Assembly (NCBI RefSeq): GCF_016584105.1
Contig: NZ_NRSM01000006.1
Location: forward strand, 1 to 64,000
Reading direction: 5' to 3'
Origin: Ectothiorhodospira shaposhnikovii
Lineage (GTDB): Bacteria; Pseudomonadota; Gammaproteobacteria; Ectothiorhodospirales; Ectothiorhodospiraceae
Length of the DNA stretch: 64,000 bases
Of this stretch, positions 16,718 through 25,113 are shown piece by piece. Position 1 is the first letter of the stretch. The number at the start of each line of letters is the position of its first letter. The notes beneath the pieces were generated by a model, which was not told the origin of the DNA, searched no databases, and was given only the letters and a program-made list of their open reading frames with translations. The position numbers and the translations under genes are program-made.

Positions 16718-18136
16718 ATGAAGTTAAAGGTTTATCGCGGAATTCTCAAAGAGCACGCGAGCCTGCTCAACGGCATCCTTCAGGCGCTGGACTGGCTGGT
16801 GGTAGTGCTGGCAGGCTGGATGGCCCACTGGATCTATCTGGGCAGCCCCTCCCTGGGCGGCGGCTATGACGGCGCGCTGCTGGTGGGCATGCTGCTCACG
16901 GCCCTGATCTTTCCCCGCTTTCATCTTTACCGGGCATGGCGAGGCGCCCCGGTCTACGAGGAACTGAGGCTGCTCACCCTGGCCTGGGGGTTCGTGGTGG
17001 TGGTACTGGCCACCCTGGCCTTCGTGGTCCAGATCGGTGAAGCCTATTCCCGCGCCTGGGCGATACTGTGGGCGACGGGTGCCTGGGTCGGCCTGGTGCT
17101 GGGCCGGATTACCCTGCGCGGCCTGCTCAACTGGATGCGTGCCCACGGTCATAACCAGCGTCTGATCGTGATCGTGGGGGAACCGGACCTGGCCCGGGAC
17201 GTGGCAAGCCGCCTGTCGGCCTCCAGCTGGACGGGGCTGCGCATCGTGGGCTTCTTTTGCGACGAGGATCAGGCGACCGGACATGCCGCCAGGGATCTGC
17301 CGCTGATCGGCGACGTGGCCCAGATGCCGGAGTTTGTGCGCCGAAACAAGGTGGACCAGGTCTGGATCGCCCTGCCCCTGAAAGAGGAGGACCGTGTACG
17401 GGAGATCCTGCATCGGCTGCGGCACAGCACGGCGGACATCCGTTATGTGCCGGACCTGTTCGGCCTGCGGCTGATCAACCATTCCATCGAGGATGTGGCG
17501 GGGCTGCCGGTGCTGAACCTGTCGGTCTCCCCCATCGAAGGGGCCAACCGGGTGGTCAAGGAACTGGAGGACCGCATCCTGGCCCTGCTGGTGTTGCTGG
17601 CGTCACTGCCCCTGGTGCTGCTGATCACCATCGGGGTGAAGCTGTCCTCTCCCGGTCCGGTGATCTTCAAGCAGCGGCGGCACGGCTGGGACGGACGGGA
17701 GATCAAGGTGTACAAGTTCCGCACCATGCATCTGCACCGCAGCGACAACGGCGAGGTGGTGCAGGCAACGCCGGACGACCCCCGCGTGACGCCGTTCGGG
17801 GCCTTTCTGAGACGCACCAGCCTGGATGAGCTGCCCCAGTTCCTGAACGTGCTGCAGGGGCGGATGTCCATTGTGGGGCCCCGCCCCCATGCCCTGGCCC
17901 ACAACCATTACTACATGAATCAGGTGGATCATTACATGCTGCGGCACAAGGTGAAGCCGGGCATCACCGGCTGGGCCCAGGTGAACGGCTACCGCGGGCG
18001 CACGGACACCCTTGAGAAGATGCGCAAGCGGGTGGAATATGATCTCTACTACATCGAGAACTGGTCCTTCTGGTTTGACCTGAAGATCATCTTCATGACC
18101 GTCCTGACGGTGTGGCGACAGAAGAATGCCTACTGA
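16718..18136 (+). CDS. Undecaprenyl-phosphate sugar phosphotransferase (WcaJ/PssY type)
   Basis: A 472-residue polyisoprenyl-phosphate hexose-1-phosphate transferase. The N-terminal half has four to five membrane helices and a CoA-binding-like Rossmann domain (about 140-265, LIVIVGEPDLARDVASRL). The C-terminal catalytic domain has SSPGPVIFKQRRHGWDGRE, KVYKFRTM, RTSLDELPQFLNVL and KPGITGWAQVNGYRG, all hallmarks of the family. It starts polysaccharide repeat synthesis by loading a sugar phosphate on undecaprenyl phosphate. It overlaps the next glycosyltransferase by 11 bases. No polymerase or flippase follows in the window, so the locus is incomplete or scattered. Confidence 0.9.
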   Translation: MKLKVYRGILKEHASLLNGILQALDWLVVVLAGWMAHWIYLGSPSLGGGYDGALLVGMLLTALIFPRFHLYRAWRGAPVYEELRLLTLAWGFVVVVLATLAFVVQIGEAYSRAWAILWATGAWVGLVLGRITLRGLLNWMRAHGHNQRLIVIVGEPDLARDVASRLSASSWTGLRIVGFFCDEDQATGHAARDLPLIGDVAQMPEFVRRNKVDQVWIALPLKEEDRVREILHRLRHSTADIRYVPDLFGLRLINHSIEDVAGLPVLNLSVSPIEGANRVVKELEDRILALLVLLASLPLVLLITIGVKLSSPGPVIFKQRRHGWDGREIKVYKFRTMHLHRSDNGEVVQATPDDPRVTPFGAFLRRTSLDELPQFLNVLQGRMSIVGPRPHALAHNHYYMNQVDHYMLRHKVKPGITGWAQVNGYRGRTDTLEKMRKRVEYDLYYIENWSFWFDLKIIFMTVLTVWRQKNAY

Positions 18137-19325
18137 CAGAGGCTGCGCGGACGGCACCCTCGCGGTCCTCATCTCCCTCTCCGGCGAGGGCGGCGTGGAA
18201 CGCATGGTGCTGAACCTGGTCCGCGAGCTGGCGGGCATGGGCCTGTCCATTGATCTGGTGCTGATCCGCGAGGAAAGCCGGCATCTGCGGGATCTTCCGG
18301 AGAACGTCAACGTCATCCGCCTGGGCACCCGCCACAGCAGCCTCAGCATCACACCCCTGGCCCGCTATCTGCGGGAACACCGCCCTGCCCTGCTGCTGGC
18401 CGCCAAGGACCGGGCCGGCCGGGCGGCGCTCAGGGCCAAACGGCACGCCGGGGTGGATACCCGCATCTTCATCCGCCTGGGCACCACCCTGTCGGAGGCC
18501 CTGGAAGGACGTTCGGGACTGCGTAAATGGCTGCGTTACCGCCCCATGCGCCGGCTCTATCCCCTGGCGGACGGCATCATCGCGGTATCCCGGGGGGTGG
18601 CCGATGATGTGCGCGGGATTACCGGCCTGCCCGAAGACAGGGTGCATGTGGTGCGCAACCCGGTGATCACCCCTGATCTGGAAACCCTGGCCGCCGAGCC
18701 CGTTCCCCATCCCTGGCTGGCGGATGGGGGTGATCCGGTGATCATCGGCATGGGGCGACTGACCCGGCAGAAGGACTTTCCCACCTTGCTGCGGGCCTTT
18801 GCCGGGGTGCGGGGGCGGCGGCCGGCACGGTTGATCATCCTGGGGGAAGGCGGGGATCGGGAAGCCCTGACGGCCCTGGCCCGCTCACTGGGTGTGGCGG
18901 ACCGGGTGCTGATGCCCGGTTTTGCCCCCAACCCCTATGCCTGGCTGAGCCGGGCGCGCCTGTTCGTGCTGTCGTCGGCCTGGGAAGGTTCTCCCAATGC
19001 CCTCACCGAGGCCATGGCACTGGGGCTGCCGGTGGTGTCCACGGACTGTCGCAGCGGACCACGGGAGATCCTGCGGGACGGGCGATACGGGCCGCTGGTG
19101 CCGGTGGGGGATGTGGCCGCCCTGGAGGATGCCATGGTCAGGACGCTGGAGGCGCCGCTGCCGGCCGATGAGATCCGGGCGGCGGTGGCGGAATATCGGG
19201 CACGGGTGAGTGCCGAGCGCTATCTGGCGGTCCTGGGGGTGGGTCCTGGGACGGGGCCTGAGCATGTCCTGAGCCGCGGGATTACCCGTCATTCCCGCGA
19301 AAGCGGGAATCCAGTGATAGACTGA
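18126..19325 (+). CDS. GT4 glycosyltransferase; C-terminus encoded by a palindromic repeat
   Basis: A 399-residue GT-B enzyme. The N-terminal domain opens LAVLISLSGEGGVERMVLNL. The C-terminal domain has IIGMGRLTRQKDFPTLLRAF and the EX7E-type region WEGSPNALTEAMALGLPVVS followed by GPREIL. The last 14 residues (ITRHSRESGNPVID) come from the palindromic repeat at 19286. The original stop has evidently been lost to repeat insertion, or the gene reads into it. Coupled to the WcaJ-type gene by overlap, it probably adds the second sugar. The sugar and acceptor are unknown. Confidence 0.88.
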   Translation: MPTDRGCADGTLAVLISLSGEGGVERMVLNLVRELAGMGLSIDLVLIREESRHLRDLPENVNVIRLGTRHSSLSITPLARYLREHRPALLLAAKDRAGRAALRAKRHAGVDTRIFIRLGTTLSEALEGRSGLRKWLRYRPMRRLYPLADGIIAVSRGVADDVRGITGLPEDRVHVVRNPVITPDLETLAAEPVPHPWLADGGDPVIIGMGRLTRQKDFPTLLRAFAGVRGRRPARLIILGEGGDREALTALARSLGVADRVLMPGFAPNPYAWLSRARLFVLSSAWEGSPNALTEAMALGLPVVSTDCRSGPREILRDGRYGPLVPVGDVAALEDAMVRTLEAPLPADEIRAAVAEYRARVSAERYLAVLGVGPGTGPEHVLSRGITRHSRESGNPVID

Positions 19326-19366
19326 CAATCTTAAATTCTGGGCTCCCGCTTTCGCGGGAGTGACGG
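19286..19366. repeat. Pair of inverted palindromic repeats (REP/BIME-like)
   Basis: CCGTCATTCCCGCGAAAGCG-type palindrome followed after about 30 bases by its inverse (CTCCCGCTTTCGCGGGAGTG then ACGG). The pair encodes the RHSRESGNP tail of the upstream gene. The same family occurs at 29201, 29622 and 40363. Confidence 0.85.
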
Positions 19367-19381
19367 CGGAGAAAACGACAG

Positions 19382-20422
19382 TTGAAAAACCTCATATTCA
19401 GGCAATGCGGCAATGCAGGATGGTGGCTACCAATGCTCTTGGCCGTCGCATTGACGGGCTGGGTGGCTTCGGTTTCGGCGGGGCAGCCCGGTTCCAGAAT
19501 CATCGGTGGCGAGGCAGTCAGAAGCGGCGAGATTCCCTGGCAGATCGGGGTGGTCAGGGGCCCCGAGGAGGCCAGGGATCTCTTCGCCCAGACCCAATGT
19601 GGCGGCACCCTGATCACACCCCAGTGGATCGTCTCTGCCGCCCATTGTTTCGATAACTACACCGACGAAGGCACCCTTTTCGATATCCCGTTTCCGCAAG
19701 ATCTTTCTATCGTGGCGGGAATCAATGACCTCCTTCACGCCGATGCCGCCATCATCAGGAATGTGGCGCGCCTGATCATTCACCCGAATTATGATCCAGC
19801 CGGCAACGATAACGATATTGCCCTCCTTTTTGTCGAAGAGCCGGTGACATGCCCCGCCTGCCTGCCTATTGACCTGGTGACCCCCGCCAACGAAAGGATT
19901 GTGGCGGCGCCCGCCACTCTGGGTCTGATCAGTGGCTGGGGCTCCACGGGGGAACGGCAGGAAGGCTCGGAATTCATCCGCATCTTTCCCACCCTCCTGC
20001 AAAAGGCTCTGGTACCCATTCTGGACAATGCCAGTTGCATGACGGACATGCAGTACATGGATGGGGAAATCACCGACAACATGTTCTGTGCCGGTTACCA
20101 GGGCGGCGGCAGGGATACCTGTCAGGGCGACAGCGGCGGCCCTCTGGCGGTCCGTTCAAGCGATGGCACCAGTTACCTGCTGGCAGGGGTGACCAGTTGG
20201 GGAAAAGGCTGCGCCAAGCCGTACTATCCCGGTGTCTACACCCGTGTCTCCCGTTTCAGCGACTGGATCACCTTCTACACCCAGGAAGATGAGGGATCAT
20301 CCCGGGGCGGTGGCGGGGCCATGTCACCGGTTGTGATCGGTCTGCTGGTACTGCTGGTACTGGGCAAGGCCCTGCTGTCGGCAGGGGCCTCCGGCGGCAG
20401 AAGGAGATCATGGAGGTCATGA
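19382..20422 (+). CDS. Trypsin-like serine protease with GlyGly-CTERM sorting tail
   Basis: A 346-residue secreted S1 protease. The TTG start at 19382 has GGAG upstream. A signal peptide (about 1-34) is followed by a short propeptide ending in Arg39, then IIGGEA, the mature N-terminus. The catalytic triad is His88 (SAAHC), Asp145 (NDNDIAL) and Ser251 (GDSGGP). Asp245 fills the S1 pocket, so cleavage after Arg/Lys is expected. The C-terminus has GGGG (309-312), a hydrophobic helix (about 313-333) and a basic end (GRRRSWRS), the GlyGly-CTERM layout removed by rhombosortase. Known family members leave the cell by type II secretion. The rhombosortase gene lies convergently 430 bases on, and the secretion operon is 4 kb away. 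Confidence 0.9.
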   Translation: MKNLIFRQCGNAGWWLPMLLAVALTGWVASVSAGQPGSRIIGGEAVRSGEIPWQIGVVRGPEEARDLFAQTQCGGTLITPQWIVSAAHCFDNYTDEGTLFDIPFPQDLSIVAGINDLLHADAAIIRNVARLIIHPNYDPAGNDNDIALLFVEEPVTCPACLPIDLVTPANERIVAAPATLGLISGWGSTGERQEGSEFIRIFPTLLQKALVPILDNASCMTDMQYMDGEITDNMFCAGYQGGGRDTCQGDSGGPLAVRSSDGTSYLLAGVTSWGKGCAKPYYPGVYTRVSRFSDWITFYTQEDEGSSRGGGGAMSPVVIGLLVLLVLGKALLSAGASGGRRRSWRS

Positions 20423-20868
20423 TGCGCGCATCAATATTCCCGACCATGGTCATGGCCCTCCTTCTGGTGAGCGGCTGTGCCGCCCACCAGAAGGAATCCG
20501 GGTCCATGCAGACAAATCCCCTGTTCAACCAGTGGCAATTGAGCATGGTGGAAGAGCAGGCCCTGCGCTGGCAGCCCGATGCACGGATCGCTCCCTTCAC
20601 CCTGATCCTGACCGCAGAGGACGAGACCGCCCACGGACAGGTAGCCTGCAACCGATGGCACGGGGCGGTCAGGATCGAGGGGGCGCAACTCAGCATCGGA
20701 CCGTCCCGCAGCACCCGGGCCCACTGCCTCATCGACGATCCTGCCCATCGTAGCCTGGAGCGGCGCTATCTGGCCGCCCTGCAACAGGTGTCCCGATACC
20801 ATGTGGAAGCGGAGCGTCTGGTACTGGAATGGGAGAATGGGGATCGCTGGGTGTTCAGCGCCCGGTGA
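20422..20868 (+). CDS. META-domain (HslJ-like) lipoprotein
   Basis: A protein of about 148 residues. ATG 20422 is chosen: it shares one base with the protease stop (TGATG) and has GGAGG six bases upstream; ATGs at 20410 and 20419 are alternatives. There is a lipobox (LLLVSGC). The mature part has WQLSMVEEQAL, FTLILTAEDETAHGQVACNR and LERRYLAALQQVSRY, which fit a META/HslJ domain (DUF306). Function is unknown; META proteins are linked to envelope stress and protein stability. Translational coupling to the protease suggests a joint role. Its 3' end overlaps the convergent rhombosortase gene by 14 bases. Confidence 0.75.
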   Translation: MRASIFPTMVMALLLVSGCAAHQKESGSMQTNPLFNQWQLSMVEEQALRWQPDARIAPFTLILTAEDETAHGQVACNRWHGAVRIEGAQLSIGPSRSTRAHCLIDDPAHRSLERRYLAALQQVSRYHVEAERLVLEWENGDRWVFSAR

Positions 20869-21475
20869 AACCAGGTGGGTCCGGCCATCCCGGGCCTTTT
20901 CCCTTCAATGGAAAAAGGCCCGCTATCAGGCCCGCCAAGGCACCGTAAAGGTGGGCATCGATAACCACCTCCGCCCCCATCAGCGCGGCTGTCGCACCGG
21001 CGCCGGAGGAACACTGTTCCACCACCAGCTTGAAAAGCAGCAGTGACAGCAGGGCATAGCCGGACCCGGGATGTGTTCGCACCCGGCTCCACGCCGCCGC
21101 GGCCCACATGCCGTGCAGGACGCCGGAGAGTCCCACATACCATGTGATGTCAGGGGAGAACAGCCAGAGCCCCAGGTTGACCCCCGCAGCGCTGAGGACA
21201 ATTGTCAGCATCCAGCGGCTCACCGGCACCGCATCCCCCAACAGCCGCCAGATCAGCAGCAGCCCGACCCCATTCATCGCCAGATGCGCCACGCCGAGAT
21301 GGGTCAGGTGAGCGGTGGCCAGCCGCCACGGCTCATGGAGGAGCAGCCCTCTCTCATACCTCAGCGCTTCCAGGTTGCCGAAGACGGCCAACAGCAGGGC
21401 AATGACCAGCATGCCCACAGGCAGGTATCCGCCGGTGAATTTTCCCCATGGGACTGCAACGGCTGGCATGGACAT
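20855..21475 (-). CDS. rrtA: Rhombosortase (rhomboid-family intramembrane protease for GlyGly-CTERM proteins)
   Basis: A protein of about 206 residues from ATG 21475 (21469 is an alternative; the open frame upstream is unlikely to be translated). It has six membrane helices. The rhomboid nucleophile Ser117 sits in YVGLSGVLHG and the catalytic His175 in VIDAHLYGALAG. The loop HLTHLGVAHLAMN is typical of the rhombosortase subfamily, which is shorter than classical rhomboids. It is expected to cleave the GlyGly-CTERM tail of the protease at 19382. The gene is convergent with that protease and the META lipoprotein. Confidence 0.88.
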   Translation of the reverse strand: MSMPAVAVPWGKFTGGYLPVGMLVIALLLAVFGNLEALRYERGLLLHEPWRLATAHLTHLGVAHLAMNGVGLLLIWRLLGDAVPVSRWMLTIVLSAAGVNLGLWLFSPDITWYVGLSGVLHGMWAAAAWSRVRTHPGSGYALLSLLLFKLVVEQCSSGAGATAALMGAEVVIDAHLYGALAGLIAGLFPLKGKGPGWPDPPGFTGR

Positions 21476-21533
21476 CGGGACGGGGAAGCGTATTGCCAAC
21501 GGGGTGCGGGCGATCGTCGCTACGCAGGGCCGG

Positions 21534-22025
21534 CTACATGAACCGCGTGGCGGCAATGACCAGCCCGGCGCTGGTGGCAATGAAACCGACCAGCCACAGG
21601 AAATGACGGTCGTGGCGCCGGAGCATCTCGTCGAAGCGCCTGTCCACCTGCTCGAAGCGGCTCTCTACCTGTTCGAAACGCTTGTCCATCTGCTCCAGAC
21701 GCTTGTCGATCAGACCAAGATGCTTGTCCACCTGGTCAAGACGCTTTTCCACCTGGTCAAGACGCTTTTCCACCTGGTCAAGACGCTTTTCCACCTGGTC
21801 CAAGCGCCTTTCCATTTGTTCGAAGCGCCGGTCCATCTGGGCAAAGCCTTCGCGCATCAGCTCCCGCTGGTGTTTGAGTTCCTCTTCCACGCGCACCATG
21901 CGTTCACGCAGTTCGATTTCGTACACAACAGGGGGCTTGCCCAGGCTCTGCTCGGCCAGCCATTGGCTGAGATTGGCCTTGATGAACTGTTCAAGCTGCT
22001 CAAGATCGCTTTGGGCCAGGGCCAT
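21534..22025 (-). CDS. Coiled-coil tail-anchored membrane protein
   Basis: A 163-residue protein from ATG 22025, preceded by AAGGAGACC. The N-terminal 40 residues (LEQLEQFIKANLSQWLAEQS) are globular. Residues about 50-140 form heptads of the type RLDQVEK/RFEQVDR, several of them identical. The C-terminus is one helix (HFLWLVGFIATSAGLVIAA). The likely topology is a long cytoplasmic coiled coil anchored by its C-terminus. It resembles DUF1640-like/CCDC90-like bacterial proteins; function is unknown. It sits next to rhombosortase and is divergent from the sulfotransferase gene. Confidence 0.75.
   Translation of the reverse strand: MALAQSDLEQLEQFIKANLSQWLAEQSLGKPPVVYEIELRERMVRVEEELKHQRELMREGFAQMDRRFEQMERRLDQVEKRLDQVEKRLDQVEKRLDQVDKHLGLIDKRLEQMDKRFEQVESRFEQVDRRFDEMLRRHDRHFLWLVGFIATSAGLVIAATRFM
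21727..21810. repeat. Four tandem 21-bp repeats inside the coiled-coil gene
   Basis: The unit TCCACCTGGTCAAGACGCTT plus T is repeated three times identically and a fourth time with changes. It encodes three heptads of seven residues each, so unequal crossing-over could change the coil length by heptads without a frameshift. Confidence 0.9.
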
Positions 22026-22207
22026 GGGAGGTCTCCTTGACAGGGGTTCATATTTCCGCATCCCGAGGTCCATGATGGAGGCGTCGCGCAAACGGGTCAA
22101 TGTCGGGCGGGCGCTTGCTGGTGGCCCCCTTTGGTTACTTTTAGATCCCCTGGGGCATAGAATGTCCTGTTCGCAACTTCAGATCCAATCCAGGACCTTC
22201 ATTCTCC

Positions 22208-22864
22208 ATGCTCCTGTCCCTGAAACACAACTTCCTTTTCGTACACATCGCCAAAACCGGCGGCACCAGCGTGCGGGCAACCCTGTCGAAATACCGCTAC
22301 CAGGGTCCCTGGGGCGTGCCCATGTTCCTCGCCAACAAGCTGGACCAGATGTCCGGGCATCGCATCGGCACCAAGTTTCCCCGTCATGCCAAGGCCATTG
22401 CCGCCCGGGAGATGCTGCCGGCGGAGCTCTATGACAGGCTGTTCAAGTTCGTGTTCGTGCGCAACCCCTGGGACCTGCAGGTGAGCTCGTTCTTTCATAT
22501 CCGCAAGGAACGGCCCCATGTCCTGGAAGGGGTGGAGACCTTCGAGCAATTTGTCAGGCTGAAATTCGATCCGGAGCGCCCCTGGAACTACATGCTGGAC
22601 ACGTCACGGGAACTGCAGCGGGATTATGTGGTGGATCTGCGGGGGGACCGGATCGTGGACTTCATCGGCCATTACGAGTCCCTGCAGGAGGATTTCGACA
22701 CCATCTGTGACCGCATCGGCATCCCCCGGGTCGCCCTGCCCCACCGGCGCAAGGCGGAGGGGCGGGACGACTTCCGTCGCTACTACACCGACGAGACGGC
22801 CCGGATGGTGGGGGAACACTACCGGGAGGATATCGAGATGTTCGGCTACCGGTTCGATGGCTGA
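22208..22864 (+). CDS. Sulfotransferase family protein (PAPS-dependent)
   Basis: A 218-residue Sulfotransfer_2-type enzyme. The 5'-phosphosulfate loop is FVHIAKTGGTSVRATL (about 11-26) and the 3'-phosphate-binding strand is FVFVRNPWDLQVSSFF (about 81-96). Both PAPS-binding elements are intact. Such enzymes sulfate carbohydrates or other small acceptors in the cytoplasm. The surrounding genes are glycosyltransferases, and CysD/CysNC, which make PAPS, are 4 kb away, so sulfation of a surface glycan or glycolipid is a reasonable inference. It is convergent with the glycosyltransferase fusion gene at 22882. Confidence 0.88.
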   Translation: MLLSLKHNFLFVHIAKTGGTSVRATLSKYRYQGPWGVPMFLANKLDQMSGHRIGTKFPRHAKAIAAREMLPAELYDRLFKFVFVRNPWDLQVSSFFHIRKERPHVLEGVETFEQFVRLKFDPERPWNYMLDTSRELQRDYVVDLRGDRIVDFIGHYESLQEDFDTICDRIGIPRVALPHRRKAEGRDDFRRYYTDETARMVGEHYREDIEMFGYRFDG

Positions 22865-22881
22865 ATCCAGGCAGTTTTCCC

Positions 22882-25113
22882 TCAGGCCACATTGCGCCGG
22901 CGCTCCGCCAGCATGATCAGGCGCCGGTAGAACAGGGCAACGTCCTCGCTGATGCGGTCCACGTCGTACTGGCGGGCAAACCGGCGGGCCTGGGCCGACA
23001 GCCGGGCCCGCAGCACCGAGTCCTCCAACAGCGCCTGCAACCGCCCCCCCCATTCGGCGGGATGCTCGCCGGTCTTGTAGCCGTTGATGTCGTTCTGCAC
23101 CACGTCGTCGATCCCGCTGGAGCGCAACGCCACCACCGGCAGACCGGCCGCCATGGCCTCCAGGATCACCATGCCCTGGGTCTCCGCCTGGGAGGCAAAG
23201 ACGAAGACATCGGCCAGATGGTAGTAATCGGCCACCGCGCCGGGGGGCACGGCGCCCACCAGGGTCACGGTATCCGACAGGCCCAGTTCCCGGCAGCGCT
23301 GCTCCAGATGGCCCCGCTCGGGTCCTTCTCCGATGATCAGGAGGCGGAAGGGGATCGTCGAATGGCGGCGCACCCAGGCCACGCCCTGAAGCAGGAAATC
23401 AATGTTCTTCTCCTTGCTCAGGCGGGACACGGTCACCAGCAGCAATTCATCCGCCGGGGCATGGCGGCGGCGCAGCCGGTCCACCCGGTCTTTGTCCACC
23501 GTCTGCAGGGCCTTCACATCCACGCCGGTGGGCTTCACCAGGATCTGTGAACGCACCCCGATCACGTGCAGATATTCTTCCGCGGACAGGGTGGGCACGA
23601 TCACGCCGTCGCACTTGCTGCCGAACCGTTCCACCAGGTAGTGGGAAATGAGGTTCCTGAACAGCATCCCCGGCACCGGCACATAGTGGGCGAAATGCTC
23701 CAGGCGGGTATGGTAGGTGTAGACCACGGGCACCTTCAGCCTCCGCCCCAGCCACAACCCCAGGGACCCCAGCCAGAAGGGATGGTGGACATGGATGATG
23801 TCCGGTCTGAAGGCCCTCGCTTCACGGAACAGCCGGGGCGACAGGAGATTGGCCAGCCGGAAAGATCCGCCCTCGCCCCAGGCCAGCAACGTCGATACCC
23901 GCAGCACCCGGGGGTCCGTCTCCACCCCCTCCCCGTAGCGGGGGGCCACCACCCTCACCAGGGCACCGCCCCGGGTCAGGCCGTCCACCAGGCGCTGAAT
24001 GGAGATGGGCACCCCGCCGATGAAGGGCAGATAATTATTGGTGAACATCATCACCCGCGGAGGCCGGGTGGCGGGAGGCACATCCTCTAGCTCGAAATCC
24101 CGGTAGTAATTTTTCTCCACGAAGATGGCCCGGTAGAGCCGGATCGCCACCAGGATCACCACGCACACCAGCAGCAGGAAATTGACATAGCCCACATAGA
24201 ACAGGGAATGGATGATGAACCAGAGGTTTTCCAGCAGGCGCAGGGCCTGGTTCTGCACCGGGTCCACGGGGACCGCCCTGATGTCCACCCCTTCGGGCCC
24301 CACATCCACCCGCACGAAATGGTGGTAGCTGGCTTCGTCGCCGGACAACAGGCCGCCGCCGCCCCCGGTCACCACGAACTGGGTGCCATCACGGAACCGG
24401 CGGTCATAGACGGGCAGCGAAGCCGAAAACACCGCATCCACCCCATAGCGCTCGAACAGGCGCAACAGGTCCGACCTGAACGCCGGGTGTTCGGAGAGAT
24501 TGAAGGCGTCGGGGTCGTGCATGATCTGCTCGGGCAGGACGGGCTCGCCCAGGAAGACGAACAGGTGCCGCACCGTCCGCGACAAACTCTCCAGTTCCCC
24601 TTCCAGCCAGCGCCGCTGCCAGGAATGGGGGGTCTTGCCGGTCACGTCCAGGAAGATGAAACCGGCCTCGCCCACGGAAAAGGAGAAAAAGTAGGGGCCG
24701 AAGTAGTCATAGAAACGGAAACTGCCGAACTCACTGTGTTCGGCCTCGCCGAAGGTCAGCAGATAGGGGATCTGTAACCGCCCCAGGGTGCCGTACAGGG
24801 CCTGGTAGTTGTCTTCTCCGCCGCCGCCGACCGCATTGCCCGCCGAAATCATGAACTGTAGATCGGAACGATTGAGTACGGGGATCATGCGCCGCTCGAA
24901 CAATCCGATGGAGTTGTTGATGTTTCCCACCACGGCGAAGCTGAAGGCCTCCCGCCCGGCCAGGGTGGCCTCGATTCGCTCCAGTTGCTCCACGTGAAGG
25001 GCCTCGAAACCGGCCTTGAAAAAACTCAGATAGAGCTTGTAGCCCACCAGCAGGATGAGCAGGCACAGAACGATGAAAAAGGCGATGCCGAGGGTGCGCT
25101 TACGTGGGTTCAC
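22882..25113 (-). CDS. Fusion of a degenerate calcineurin-like phosphoesterase domain with a GT4 glycosyltransferase
   Basis: A 743-residue protein. A helix (about 10-29) and a second (about 298-330) bracket a periplasmic domain of about 250 residues that looks like a calcineurin-type metallophosphoesterase but has lost its metal ligands. The usual GD..H start is VVGNIN (61-66), GDxxDxG is AGNAVGGGG (91-99), GNHE is FGEAEH (121-126), and GHxHxYER is SASLPVYDR (230-238). Residues about 352-735 are a full GT4 domain, including NNYLPFIGGVPISIQRLVDG, TYHTRLEHFAHYVPVPG and ETQGMVILEAMAAGLPVV, most like diacylglycerol glucosyltransferases. The fusion is unusual; the periplasmic part may sense or bind lipid-linked sugar. 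It overlaps the next membrane-protein gene by 14 bases. Confidence 0.85.
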   Translation of the reverse strand: MNPRKRTLGIAFFIVLCLLILLVGYKLYLSFFKAGFEALHVEQLERIEATLAGREAFSFAVVGNINNSIGLFERRMIPVLNRSDLQFMISAGNAVGGGGEDNYQALYGTLGRLQIPYLLTFGEAEHSEFGSFRFYDYFGPYFFSFSVGEAGFIFLDVTGKTPHSWQRRWLEGELESLSRTVRHLFVFLGEPVLPEQIMHDPDAFNLSEHPAFRSDLLRLFERYGVDAVFSASLPVYDRRFRDGTQFVVTGGGGGLLSGDEASYHHFVRVDVGPEGVDIRAVPVDPVQNQALRLLENLWFIIHSLFYVGYVNFLLLVCVVILVAIRLYRAIFVEKNYYRDFELEDVPPATRPPRVMMFTNNYLPFIGGVPISIQRLVDGLTRGGALVRVVAPRYGEGVETDPRVLRVSTLLAWGEGGSFRLANLLSPRLFREARAFRPDIIHVHHPFWLGSLGLWLGRRLKVPVVYTYHTRLEHFAHYVPVPGMLFRNLISHYLVERFGSKCDGVIVPTLSAEEYLHVIGVRSQILVKPTGVDVKALQTVDKDRVDRLRRRHAPADELLLVTVSRLSKEKNIDFLLQGVAWVRRHSTIPFRLLIIGEGPERGHLEQRCRELGLSDTVTLVGAVPPGAVADYYHLADVFVFASQAETQGMVILEAMAAGLPVVALRSSGIDDVVQNDINGYKTGEHPAEWGGRLQALLEDSVLRARLSAQARRFARQYDVDRISEDVALFYRRLIMLAERRRNVA

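Noticed and set aside
21727-21810. CRISPR-like array
   Set aside because: Units are tandem with no spacers and encode heptads of a coiled coil.
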